Source: Candidatus Cloacimonetes bacterium HGW-Cloacimonetes-2
GTDB taxonomy: Bacteria; Cloacimonadota; Cloacimonadia; Cloacimonadales; Cloacimonadaceae
DNA length: 64,000 bases
Assembly: GCA_002842035.1 (NCBI GenBank)
Contig: PHBP01000001.1
Coordinates: forward strand, 171,198 to 235,197
Direction of reading: 5' to 3'
The position numbers were made by a program, and so were the translations under genes. Of this stretch, positions 34,301 to 42,290 are shown in pieces. The notes beneath the pieces are model-generated. The model did no database searches. It had not been told where the DNA came from and saw only the letters and a list, made by a program, of their open reading frames with translations. Positions within the stretch are counted from its first letter, which is position 1. Each line of letters opens with the position of its first letter.

Positions 34301-37017
34301 GATGTAAAAGAGCTATGATTGGTCTGCATCTCTGCCCAAGTAAGGTAAAAATCCTGGCTCGTGGTAAGGTTGTTTGAAATCACAACACCGGATGCGGACG
34401 AATTGAAATAGAAAGCTCCCGGGGTTGAGGCTGTTACACTGTATGTTCCAGCCAGAATGTTGTTGATCAGATAGTAGCCGCTTGTATTGGTGTAGGCAGT
34501 CTTGGAGCCAATCTGCACGAGGGCATTGGCAATCGGAGTGCTCGTCCCGGAGCGGTAAACATAACCGCTGAGGTGTCCCAATTGGGGAGGTGGAGGCACA
34601 CTGTCATCCTGGGCCAGGAAGTCATCGATCAAGAGGAAGAAAGCATCATTAGAGACGCATTGAATGGCAATATAGACGTTTGAGTTGTTAGCACAATTAG
34701 CAGGCAGATTGTAGCTATACTGCGTCCAGGTGACCGGAGCAGAAATGTAGGTAGTGGCAGATCCAGCCAGATAGGTCGTGAAGTTTGAATAGCTATTTCC
34801 AGTGGTTGAGACCAGCACCTTGAAACGTTCCAAGCCATAATCTGCCACATAGGATCTAGCCCAGAAGCTGATTCTGGGATTTGCCCCAAAGCTCAATCTG
34901 GGGCTGATCAACCAGTCGTTGTTGGGAGGAGTCGTAGCGGCAAAACACGCTGCATATTGAGAACCTCCGTGAGCTTCTGCACCTGAGATTGCCGGAACGG
35001 TGGCGGTTGGATCATAGACGATAAATGACCCGGTATATCCAGAATTTGCCCAGGTGACATCGGTAATCCCATAGGTTGTAGAGCCATCACCATCGTACTG
35101 CGTCCAGGGGCTGATATCCAGAGTAAAATCAGTATAAGTCTCGAATCCATCCGAATAGACAGATGCCGGAGCCGTTCCGCTGAGAGTGACAGTTACTGTG
35201 CCTCCGGAAGTGGTGATAACATAGCTCTGGTTGTCCGATCCATAATCAATTGGATCGTAGGCAAAGCCAAATTCGTGAGATTGCCCAGCTACCAGGGCGA
35301 TATTGGTATTTAAAGTGCTGCTGAATTCAGTCGTGGAGAGATTGGTCACAGAACTGATAGTAAGCACTCCCTGTCCGATGTTTGTAAGGCTAAAGATCGC
35401 TCCGCTACTAGCTGAGTTACCTGGGGCGACAGAGCCCGCAGCCCAGGAACTGAGATTCAGATTGGCAATGGGATTGGGATCTACCCAGAGTTGTGGGCCA
35501 TTGATGTCATCGAGGTATATAGTCTTTCCCTGAGAGTTGTTATTGGTGGAGTTTACCTCAAAACAGAGATAATAGTCACCGGGGGTCAGTGTATTAAAGT
35601 TTACCGTATAAGTAGCTGCAGTTGATGTGAGAGCTGCTGTGGAATAGTAATCCGTCCAGGTAGTACCGTTTGTGGAGGTGCGGATCTTGAGGTATTCATA
35701 ACGGTTCAGATTGGCTCTTCTGGCCTTGAAAGACAGAGTGCTGGCGGTATCGATTGTGAGCTTTGGGGTTACCAGCCTTACACCATTTGCAGTTCCAGTG
35801 TAATAGGCTGAAGCTGTACCGGTAATCGGATTGGTAGCATATCTTGTCCAAGTCGTAGCCGATCTGCTCCATCCGATGGGCGGGAATGTAGTCCCCTCAA
35901 AACCTTCTGTAAGATTGGTAAATTGCTCTCTGGGTTGGATGCCGATCACAGCTTGCTGGGAACTGGTGAAATTATCTGTGCCCGGATTGAGTGCACTCAG
36001 GTAGAAGTATCCGTTGTAATAGCCATACCATCCCCAGTTGATGTGGAAATAGTTTGTTCCGGAATAACCATCCATCACAAAGGCATGTCCTCCGGATTCG
36101 GTGCTGGAACCGGAGTAATAGACCGGCCTGTAGTTATCCAGCTCTCCCCGCATCAGAGCTTCCCAATTGGCTTCGGAGTAGGAGGATTTCTGCTTCCAGG
36201 AAGCAGTATCTTTGTATTTAAAATAGGTCGTAAGAGCAGCAGGTACATCAAAACTATAAGCTCCAGAACCATCCGGACCATAATCCATATCTACTGAGAT
36301 ACCTGTGTGGCGGCAGATAGTCGCAACTGCTGAGTTTGACGATGAGGTGGAATTGGGCATTGATGCCCAGTTGTAAACAGTATTACCAAAATCCGCTGAC
36401 TGGGTGCCATAGGTGGGATGATAATAGCTATGGGTGCCTGATCCGGTCGTAGGGTATGCCCAATAGCGCATAATCTGCGACATCGCGGTCGCAACGCAGC
36501 CGACCGGGGTATTGGATGGGCACAAAGCATTGTATGGTGAGCCTTGTCCCCAGGTTGAAGTAATCAAAGGTGAGACGGCACGAAGATCACGCTGAACTTG
36601 AAATTGATCTTTGGGCTGGGCATAGTGTTGCCAAAGCTCACGTATCTTGGTGTCTTGCGGTAGATTCATAGATCTGATCTGTCCAATTTGCTCGGCCCAG
36701 TTGCTTATGAAATAGCTCAGTTGGGGTGGAAAATCAGCTTCGCCCCAGCGTCCACTATCACTATAACCCAGGATGGGATTGGCAGCATCATCGCCCGATA
36801 CAATCACAAATCCTGCAGGATTGAGATGAACAAAGTAGATTACGCCTTGCTGATTTGTGGAGTTAAGATTGGTGATTGTAGAATTCAGGTATGTCTTACC
36901 GCTACGTTCCAGCATTAGGTTCTCAGCCACTCGGATTGCAAGCTCCGGGCTAACGATCCCGGCAAATAGATGCAACGTTAAAAATAGAAAAAGCACTGGT
37001 AATAATGATCTCTTCAT
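31345..37017 (-). CDS. Secreted C10 (streptopain-like) cysteine protease, giant multidomain, with sorting domain
   Basis: A 1890-residue exported protein. It has a signal peptide (about 1-20) and a Spi-type propeptide (AIRVAENLMLERSGK ... FVIVSGDDAANPILGYS). The C10 peptidase domain has Cys174 in PVGCVATAMSQIMRYW, His311 in GGHAFVMDGY and FHINWGWYG. Next come cleaved-adhesin/MAM-like sandwiches (first near residue 375, another near 1390), a carboxypeptidase-regulatory-like fold (LSGYVYRSGTSTPIANALVQIG), Ig-like modules, and a C-terminal sorting domain from about 1805 (YPNPFNPSTTISYAI ... GSGIYLYRMS). The catalytic pair is intact, so it should be active after propeptide removal. The start could be 37026 or 37017; the latter has better spacing to GGAG. 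Related enzymes are secreted proteases. Confidence 0.88.
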   Translation of the reverse strand: MKRSLLPVLFLFLTLHLFAGIVSPELAIRVAENLMLERSGKTYLNSTITNLNSTNQQGVIYFVHLNPAGFVIVSGDDAANPILGYSDSGRWGEADFPPQLSYFISNWAEQIGQIRSMNLPQDTKIRELWQHYAQPKDQFQVQRDLRAVSPLITSTWGQGSPYNALCPSNTPVGCVATAMSQIMRYWAYPTTGSGTHSYYHPTYGTQSADFGNTVYNWASMPNSTSSSNSAVATICRHTGISVDMDYGPDGSGAYSFDVPAALTTYFKYKDTASWKQKSSYSEANWEALMRGELDNYRPVYYSGSSTESGGHAFVMDGYSGTNYFHINWGWYGYYNGYFYLSALNPGTDNFTSSQQAVIGIQPREQFTNLTEGFEGTTFPPIGWSRSATTWTRYATNPITGTASAYYTGTANGVRLVTPKLTIDTASTLSFKARRANLNRYEYLKIRTSTNGTTWTDYYSTAALTSTAATYTVNFNTLTPGDYYLCFEVNSTNNNSQGKTIYLDDINGPQLWVDPNPIANLNLSSWAAGSVAPGNSASSGAIFSLTNIGQGVLTISSVTNLSTTEFSSTLNTNIALVAGQSHEFGFAYDPIDYGSDNQSYVITTSGGTVTVTLSGTAPASVYSDGFETYTDFTLDISPWTQYDGDGSTTYGITDVTWANSGYTGSFIVYDPTATVPAISGAEAHGGSQYAACFAATTPPNNDWLISPRLSFGANPRISFWARSYVADYGLERFKVLVSTTGNSYSNFTTYLAGSATTYISAPVTWTQYSYNLPANCANNSNVYIAIQCVSNDAFFLLIDDFLAQDDSVPPPPQLGHLSGYVYRSGTSTPIANALVQIGSKTAYTNTSGYYLINNILAGTYSVTASTPGAFYFNSSASGVVISNNLTTSQDFYLTWAEMQTNHSSFTSNLYLGQSESQVLAISNPGGTASLQYALSLSKASSSGSLDRSFSKKLPPANATRIAAPLALPQSKDSVTGWISYGDIADVSYLSASVTERATKFSIGDFGMWSNSGLTISQLRAYFYEAADDLWGTEDTFQFKIYAADGVTVLHTSGWITALKPTTSWTATDYTLPTPITVSGDFWVAVVPEGTTSGKPYTVAADYDYGTSFYGSAGSWTAMGIENIFSANISGNRWISVNPTSGTVSPAGTANVNLSFDTTDLAAGAYNAYLTIYNNSNYIAPSGSLKGDNMVIPITLNVTEASEPLASLNANYWQGVAPVNGTTSSGSIFQLKNIGTGTLTITSAILSGAAFTTTFNSSVTLTAGATHNFGFSFNPLAKGIQTGTFDIVTNGGSFTINLKGYGDYQNIDFEGATFPPTNWTIMDVDADTYNWQNLANASYAHGGNNCAVSASYIASKEITDSSKGQGRGALTPDNWLISPRIRIQSGDELSYYIGALDPAWPAEKYSVMISTTTNQLSAFTNTLFTETMTDGSWHLRTLSLSAFTGMDIYLAFRHYDCTDQYMLRLDDILIPGLAPNSPLPAINPEPANGTTVYSFTPGGVTLAWQANPSGLQAIGYKLYLDESLVAANLTTPGWTTPTLSSGIHTWKVIPFDGSKGGTSLRSPAADRADATDCPTWTFTYTPYAIIPEDPTVIDPDAVLSHDGTDPLIYNSEIVPPAGIPAGFQSMLSFSLSGTGTVNISITTAYTDAAVYLGSQWHLHEAVDGVISFVCDLDAKGEAIISLGNYDNTLPVELSAFTATINAQNKVMLMWITESESNCLGYNIYRNNELDLETALNLQVLIEGTNTSQQQSYVYVDQDLNSDGLVHYWLQSLEMDGSSAFYGPLSIEYYPNGGNQNPALPLVTQLIGAYPNPFNPSTTISYAIDHPCVVRLEVFNSRGQLVRSITENHNQPGFYSKIWDGKSDLGVSVGSGIYLYRMSAGSFSSTKRFIMLK

Positions 37018-37494
37018 CTTTCCCATTCTCCTCTAAGATAATCTCTTACGTGCTGACCCATACGATAGAAAACTTTTCTATTTAGTCAAGATATTTTTGT
37101 AGAAAATCAATACTGATAATGGTTATGAAGCAAGATACTGTAGTTATAAGGCTGTCTTTGAGGAGCTTAGCGTATTCAAGAAATCAGTCTTTAATCAAAA
37201 TTGCATACTGAAACTCCTCCATTGCAGATAATTGAAAACCATATCCCTAAATCACTACCGGCTCCACACTCCTCTAAGCGACCACAACAGAACTACCCAA
37301 GGCTGCTCTCACAATTCACCCACTTTGTGGGAGAATCGTGGGAGACAGCTGGGAGAAATCTATTAAGAACCCTAAATAGGGACAGGAAATATCCTAGTGT
37401 TTTGGCTGGACAAATAAAGGAAAAGCAGACGGATTATGGCAGGCACCAATGAATGACTATGGCTTGGTACATAGATCGAGTATAGACAGCCTTA
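37018..37494. other. Intergenic region between the sigma factor and protease genes, no gene seen
   Basis: It holds the protease promoter region and the downstream region of the sigma factor gene. A short TTG-started plus-strand frame (37201-37452) has no Shine-Dalgarno or family resemblance. No strong terminator was found. Confidence 0.35.
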
Positions 37495-37986
37495 CTAAGT
37501 CTTCCATACTTTGAAGCGTCTGAGTGCCTTGAGTTTTAGCTGCTTGCACCGCTCTACGCTGATATCCAGTATTTGTGAGATCTGCTTTAGGCTAAGCTGC
37601 TGCTCCAGGGATAGCTTCAAAATCTCAGCCTCAAGAGGCGGAAAAGAGGAGGGAATTAGCAGTTGCGGCTTATCCTGCGTGATTGCCGGAGCAGAGCTGG
37701 AGGATATAATCTTTTCGGTTAGCTCCACTGCTCCCAGTGATGTCCGCTGTTCCCTGGCCAAGGCCTCCAGTATGTACTTTTTGATCCAATAGACTGCATA
37801 GCTGGAAAATTGCGTACCCTTATCAGGATCATAGCTATGCGCAGCCTTCATCAAGCCAATCATCCCTTCCTGGAAAAGGTCATCATCCGACAGTCCTTTT
37901 CCGCTATAGCTTTTTACAATGCTGCCTACCAAGCCACGATGTTGATTCAGCAGTTCGTCCGTGATGATTGGTTTATTCGATGGCAT
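37495..37986 (-). CDS. Short sigma-70 family factor linked to phoBR
   Basis: A 163-residue RNA polymerase sigma factor. Region 2 is clear (DDLFQEGMIGLMKAAHSYDPDKGTQFSSYAVYWIKKYILEAL), including the core-binding and -10 recognition helices. A short linker follows, then a region 4-like helix-turn-helix (LEQQLSLKQISQILDISVERCKQLKLKALRRF). Region 3 is missing and region 1.1 absent, so it is an alternative factor. Its ATG overlaps the end of phoR by 14 nt with no obvious Shine-Dalgarno, suggesting translational coupling. It probably forms a third gene of the phoBR operon. A role in phosphate-starvation transcription is inference. Confidence 0.85.
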   Translation of the reverse strand: MPSNKPIITDELLNQHRGLVGSIVKSYSGKGLSDDDLFQEGMIGLMKAAHSYDPDKGTQFSSYAVYWIKKYILEALAREQRTSLGAVELTEKIISSSSAPAITQDKPQLLIPSSFPPLEAEILKLSLEQQLSLKQISQILDISVERCKQLKLKALRRFKVWKT

Positions 37987-39307
37987 AGGTATTTGTAAGG
38001 GGGAAACTCATCTCTATCGAAGTGCCTTTGCCCGGGCTGCTATTTGCGCAAATCGTACCCCCATGCATCAGGACAATATGCTTTACTATTGCCAGCCCTA
38101 AGCCGGTTCCGGTTAGCTTGCGGTTTCGCGAGGGATCTCCCACATAGAAACGCTCAAATATACGTGGCAAGTGAACTGGATCAATACCACTTCCGGTATC
38201 TGAGACAGTGAATGATATGGCATCGCTTTGCCTCTTGCATTCAATTGTAATCCCCCCCTGATTAGTGTAACGCAGAGAGTTTTGCACCAGATTAATAAAG
38301 ATCTGCTCAAAACGGAAAGGATCGCATTCAAAGATTGGCAGGTGATCCTCCAATGCTATCGTAAGCTCCAAGCTTTTCTCCTCTACCATCGGATCCAGAA
38401 TCAACCTCAGGTTTTCAAAGAACACTGGCAATTTGGTGGGGTGCAAATCCGCTTGGGAGATAGCTTCCAGGCGAATAAGCTGTTCCAAATCTCTGATCAG
38501 GTGGATCAAGCGCTGGGTATGATTTTGGATAATCGCCAGGTAACGCTTGTTCTCCGGTACTACGTATTCTTCCATCGCATCAGAAAAACCTTTGATAGCA
38601 GTAAGCGGAGTGCGTAGCTCGTGAGCCAGATTTACAATGAATTCCTTCTTCATTTGCTCTGCCTGGTAGATGGTATCTATGTTTTGCATCAAGAAAACAG
38701 TGCGGTTTGCAGCATCATTGCGATTGCCACTCAAGAGATAATGATGCTCTCCCAAGTGAAGCTCCTTGATGCGTGTGTGCTGTTCAGTCTTCCACTGATC
38801 AATTAGCTCTGTCAGGGAGATATCCAGGACTTCCCGTGCGTACTGGCGTTTCTCCGGGTCATAGAGCGGAAAAAGCTTGCCAAATGATCGATTAGCCCAG
38901 ACTATCCTACCGTCCCGGTTTTGCGACCACAGGATGTCGTCGATTGAGCTGAGAACCAAGCGTAGCTCTTCCCTATGAATTGCCAAATGGCTGATCGTCT
39001 TGTCAAGGGCTCCCAGCATATCGTTTAAGCTTTTGCCCAGATGGTCGATCTCACCCAGCTCGAGGCTGGGTATCCTGAGACTATAGTCCCCCCGTGCGAT
39101 TTGCTTTGCGACTTCGCTGATCATCTGGTAATGATGCCTGAGATTTCTGCTGATATGGAGCAGAACTGCGCTGATTGACAGACCCATCACTGCTACGACG
39201 ATGTAAGGAGCTTGCCTGGTATATAGCAAACCTATCAGGATCGCCAAGAGCAGTGTAACACTGAAAAAAAGCAGGCGGTTCAGACTTTGCTTGTCAGCTT
39301 TGGGCAT
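37973..39307 (-). CDS. phoR: Phosphate regulon sensor histidine kinase PhoR
   Basis: A 444-residue membrane kinase. Two close hydrophobic segments (about 9-27 and 32-50) with almost no periplasmic loop fit PhoR. A HAMP-like segment follows, then a PAS domain (SIDDILWSQNRDGRIVWANRSF) and HisKA with His229 in LAHELRTPLTAIKG. The HATPase domain has N (FINLVQNSLRYTNQ), G1 (DTGSGI), F (FERFY) and G2 (GTGLGLAIVKH) boxes. It is thought to read Pst/PhoU state and phosphorylate PhoB. The start is set at ATG 39307, with GGAG 9 nt upstream, overlapping the phoB stop. The longer frame lies inside phoB. Confidence 0.92.
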   Translation of the reverse strand: MPKADKQSLNRLLFFSVTLLLAILIGLLYTRQAPYIVVAVMGLSISAVLLHISRNLRHHYQMISEVAKQIARGDYSLRIPSLELGEIDHLGKSLNDMLGALDKTISHLAIHREELRLVLSSIDDILWSQNRDGRIVWANRSFGKLFPLYDPEKRQYAREVLDISLTELIDQWKTEQHTRIKELHLGEHHYLLSGNRNDAANRTVFLMQNIDTIYQAEQMKKEFIVNLAHELRTPLTAIKGFSDAMEEYVVPENKRYLAIIQNHTQRLIHLIRDLEQLIRLEAISQADLHPTKLPVFFENLRLILDPMVEEKSLELTIALEDHLPIFECDPFRFEQIFINLVQNSLRYTNQGGITIECKRQSDAISFTVSDTGSGIDPVHLPRIFERFYVGDPSRNRKLTGTGLGLAIVKHIVLMHGGTICANSSPGKGTSIEMSFPLTNTYAIE

Positions 39308-39998
39308 TGGTGAGATCTCCGGGATCGTATTTGTAGCCAAGTCCGCGCACGTTTTTGATCGATGCAGCATAATTTCCGATTTTATCGCGCAGATTCTTGA
39401 TATGGACGTCGATAGTGCGCTCAACTACAATCTTGTCCGTTCCCCAAAGCTGATCCAATAATTGGGATCTGCTAAAGACCCAGCCGGGACGAGAGCTAAT
39501 GATCTGCAGAATTTTGAACTCGGTGAGAGTAAGATCTATCCTTTTATCGTCAATAAAGGCTTCGAAACGGTTGAAATCCAGCTTGAGGGCTGGCTTGAGG
39601 ATGAGGATGTTTTTATCCTTTTGGCTCAGACTACGTCTCAGTACAGCTCGTATCCTGGCTAGTAGCTCTTCCCCTTCAAAGGGCTTGGTTATATAATCAT
39701 CAGCACCATAATCCAAGCCTTTTACTCTATCTTGCAAGTCAATTCTGGCAGTCAACATTATGATTGGAAGAGATGAGAACTTGGGATCGCTCTTTATTAA
39801 CCTGCAGAGCTCCATCCCGTCCATATCAGGGAGCATCAGATCCAGTAACAGCAAATCAGGCAGCTCTTGATCGAGCTTTTCCAGCATAGCTGATGCTTTC
39901 TCAAAGCCGCGGCAACGATAACCCGCTGCGCTCAGTTTCAGGATAAGCAGTTCCAGGATATCTGTTTCATCTTCGACCAGATAGATGCTTTGTTTCAT
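39294..39998 (-). CDS. phoB: Phosphate regulon response regulator PhoB
   Basis: A 234-residue OmpR/PhoB-family regulator. The receiver domain has an acidic pair (VEDE), phospho-acceptor Asp53 in LLLLDLMLPDMDG, and Lys in ITKPF. The C-terminal winged helix (LTLTEFKILQIISSRPGWVFSRSQLLDQLWG ... VDVHIKNLRDKIG-type segment) binds DNA. The start is at 39998 with GGAG 5 nt upstream; the longer frame lacks support. Candidate Pho boxes upstream suggest autoregulation. The specific PhoB identity rests on the phoR neighbour and the nearby pst operon. Confidence 0.9.
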   Translation of the reverse strand: MKQSIYLVEDETDILELLILKLSAAGYRCRGFEKASAMLEKLDQELPDLLLLDLMLPDMDGMELCRLIKSDPKFSSLPIIMLTARIDLQDRVKGLDYGADDYITKPFEGEELLARIRAVLRRSLSQKDKNILILKPALKLDFNRFEAFIDDKRIDLTLTEFKILQIISSRPGWVFSRSQLLDQLWGTDKIVVERTIDVHIKNLRDKIGNYAASIKNVRGLGYKYDPGDLTNAQS

Positions 39999-40073
39999 TC
40001 TCACTCCTTGCTTCCTTTGGAATCCTAGTCTTAGCGTGCATAGCATTTTGACAAGCAAAAAGCGCTGGAAATC

Positions 40074-40106
40074 GGTTAATTCTTCTTAACAATGGAATAG
40101 GGTTAA
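40074..40106 (-). promoter_or_regulatory. Candidate Pho box upstream of phoB
   Basis: Minus strand: TTAACC (40101-40106), TTAAGA (40084-40089), TTAACC (40074-40079). The last two are 10 nt apart and match the TTAAG-N5-TTAAyC pair at the pst operon. The site is weaker than the pst one. Confidence 0.4.
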
Positions 40107-40173
40107 TATATCGAAACTATTAGCACTTGCCTTTGCTATACAATCGGGTAATATATATCCTAGAGGTGGAATT

Positions 40174-40929
40174 ATGATCTTTAACGTTAAACGAATGATC
40201 GACACGGAACTGCACTTTGCTTCCCGATTCACCAACATGACAACAGAGGATTGGGGCTTACTATTTTGGAACGAGGGCAACAAGAGCTCTCATGACAGCA
40301 ATCACGCTATTATCATAGACCATCTGGGTGTAGAGGCGACAATCAAACAGATATTGAGCTTTTACAAGGGAAAAGGCATCACCCCCAGAATCTATCCATC
40401 CCTAAAGGATGGCGAGTACGAGATGCTGAAACCTCACTTGGAAGCACACGGATTCATCGTAGAGCCGATGGAAACGCTCAAGTATTACCTGCACGAAGAA
40501 GAAAGCCACATCATGCCAAATCCAGATATGGAGTATAGGAGATTACACTCTGTTGATCCAGCCCTTCAGGATTTGATCATCGCAGGAGGTGGAGGAGATT
40601 GGCTGATCAAAGTCGCTCAGAAACAATTGCACCACCCTTCTTATCATCTCATCGGTGGCTTCATTGATTACGAACTGGTCTGCGTGGCTTCAGTAAGTTT
40701 GTTTGCCGGATACTCCCGGTTGGATGACGTCCTGACACATCCTGTCCATCGTGGAAAGGGCTATTCAAGCGCTTTGATCGACCATTTGATCAAGTATCAT
40801 AAATCTCTCAGCGATAATTATCTCTATCTTTATACTGCTGCCCCCAATGCCGCCCGTATCTATGAGAAAGGTGGATTCAAGGAGATCCCCTTGAATTTCA
40901 CGAACTTCAGAGCATATCGCGATCTCTAG
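40174..40929 (+). CDS. GNAT family N-acetyltransferase
   Basis: A 251-residue cytoplasmic protein. The C-terminal half is a GNAT domain with the acetyl-CoA-binding loop VHRGKGYSSALIDHL and the NAARIYEKGGFKE motif. The N-terminal half (DTELHFASRF ... IYPSL ... LKPHLEAHGF) is a second, degenerate GNAT-like fold. The substrate is unknown. Shine-Dalgarno GAGGTGG lies 4 nt upstream of the ATG. It diverges from phoB, so the promoters may be close, but no Pho box orientation toward it was established. Confidence 0.85.
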   Translation: MIFNVKRMIDTELHFASRFTNMTTEDWGLLFWNEGNKSSHDSNHAIIIDHLGVEATIKQILSFYKGKGITPRIYPSLKDGEYEMLKPHLEAHGFIVEPMETLKYYLHEEESHIMPNPDMEYRRLHSVDPALQDLIIAGGGGDWLIKVAQKQLHHPSYHLIGGFIDYELVCVASVSLFAGYSRLDDVLTHPVHRGKGYSSALIDHLIKYHKSLSDNYLYLYTAAPNAARIYEKGGFKEIPLNFTNFRAYRDL

Positions 40930-40955
40930 AGCAGAGTTTTTTCTATACAAAATGA

Positions 40956-40983
40956 AAGTCCGGGATATAATAATCCCGGACTT
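40956..40983. terminator. Bidirectional intrinsic terminator
   Basis: A perfect 11-bp stem (AAGTCCGGGAT/ATCCCGGACTT) with a 6-nt loop lies between convergent genes. T-rich flanks on the plus strand (TATTCTAT) and AT-rich flanks on the other suggest it serves both. Confidence 0.75.
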
Positions 40984-41007
40984 ATTCTATCTCTATAGGA
41001 TTGAGCT

Positions 41008-42261
41008 CTAATTGAAGCCTTGGCTCATAGCTTCACCAAGATCGAAGATGGGCAGATAGATCACAACGATTACGCTACCGACCACTGCAGCCATCAATAT
41101 GATGAGCAGGGGCTCGATCAAGGTTGTAAGACGATCGATCACAGCATCTACTTGCTTCTCGTAGAATTGGGCTGACTTGGCAAGTAGCTTGTCCATATCA
41201 CCGGTTTCTTCACCGGTTGCAATCATCTGAAGCAGAGTCGAAGGGAAAGCCCCAGTTCTACGGAAGGCATTAGCTACGCCATAACCTTCTTTGACAAGAA
41301 CTCTTGCTTTGCGAACGGCTCCTTCAACCACAGCATTCTGCACGACGTTTTCAGTGAGCTCGATAGTCTCCATAATTGGCACACCCGCTGTCATCAGAAT
41401 ACTGAAAGTGCGGGAGAATTTGCTCATAATGGAGTTGTTTATCACACCACCAATAACGGGGATTTTCAGCTTGATTGTGTCCATTATATAGCGTCCGCGA
41501 TCCGTAAGGTAAAACAGGAAGATAGCAGCTACCATAGCGATCAGTAGCAGGATGAACAGGAATAGATTCCCTGTGATGAAATTACTGATTGCGATAGCCG
41601 CAAGAGTAGGCGCAGGCAGATCTGCATTGAAGTTTGAATAAACTTGCTCAAACTGGGGTACGATATAGTAGAAGATCGCCCAGGTAGCAAAGGCCAAAAA
41701 GACGATAATGAAGAGCGGGTAAGCCATAGCTGATTTCACTTTGCGCTGAGTATCTTCAATCTTTTCCAGATAATCGGACAGCTCATTTAGCACTGTGTGC
41801 AAGGTACCGGATACTTCACCGGCCTGTACAAGAGCTACGTAGAGCGGATTGAAAACACCAGGATGCTGTTCCATAGCTTCGGAAAGGGAGAACCCTTTAC
41901 GAATATCATCGGAGATCTTGCGCAAGACCTTGGCAAACTTGGCGTTCTTTTCCATCTTCTCCAGGTCGGATATGGCCTTTTCGATGGTCAAACCCGCAGA
42001 GAACATCGTTGACAACTGGCGTGTGAAGAAGACCAGAGTCTTCAGCGAAACGCCGGTGCGGATTTTGTAGATTGTGAGCATCAGCTTGTCAAAGAGGGAG
42101 AGCTTGCCTTTATAAGCACCCTCTGCCGCAGCTTTGACCGCGATGATAGTATTGCCTTCTTTGCTGAGCTTATCGACGGCCATATCAAGGGTGTCGGCCT
42201 TGATCATACCTTCGACTCTAGCGCCTTTGGCATCCTTTACGATATAGGAGAAATTTGGCAT
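41008..42261 (-). CDS. pilC: Type IV pilus inner-membrane platform protein PilC
   Basis: A 417-residue GspF/PilC-family protein. A short N-terminal cytosolic domain (FSYIVKDAKGARVEGMI) is followed by two repeated GspF domains, each with a cytoplasmic helical bundle. These are LVFFTRQLSTMFSAGLTIEKAI and, later, SKFSRTFSILMTAGVPIMETIEL, with GEETGDMDKLLAKSAQFYEKQVD. Three membrane helices are visible. It couples the PilB/PilT motors to the pilin pool. It is the last gene of the pilus operon, ending at a bidirectional terminator. Confidence 0.95.
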   Translation of the reverse strand: MPNFSYIVKDAKGARVEGMIKADTLDMAVDKLSKEGNTIIAVKAAAEGAYKGKLSLFDKLMLTIYKIRTGVSLKTLVFFTRQLSTMFSAGLTIEKAISDLEKMEKNAKFAKVLRKISDDIRKGFSLSEAMEQHPGVFNPLYVALVQAGEVSGTLHTVLNELSDYLEKIEDTQRKVKSAMAYPLFIIVFLAFATWAIFYYIVPQFEQVYSNFNADLPAPTLAAIAISNFITGNLFLFILLLIAMVAAIFLFYLTDRGRYIMDTIKLKIPVIGGVINNSIMSKFSRTFSILMTAGVPIMETIELTENVVQNAVVEGAVRKARVLVKEGYGVANAFRRTGAFPSTLLQMIATGEETGDMDKLLAKSAQFYEKQVDAVIDRLTTLIEPLLIILMAAVVGSVIVVIYLPIFDLGEAMSQGFN

Positions 42262-42290
42262 AGGCTAAACCTTTTATCCCTTTTCTATTT

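Noticed and set aside
37201-37452. Possible 83-codon gene starting with TTG
   Set aside because: No Shine-Dalgarno, odd composition, no recognisable family.
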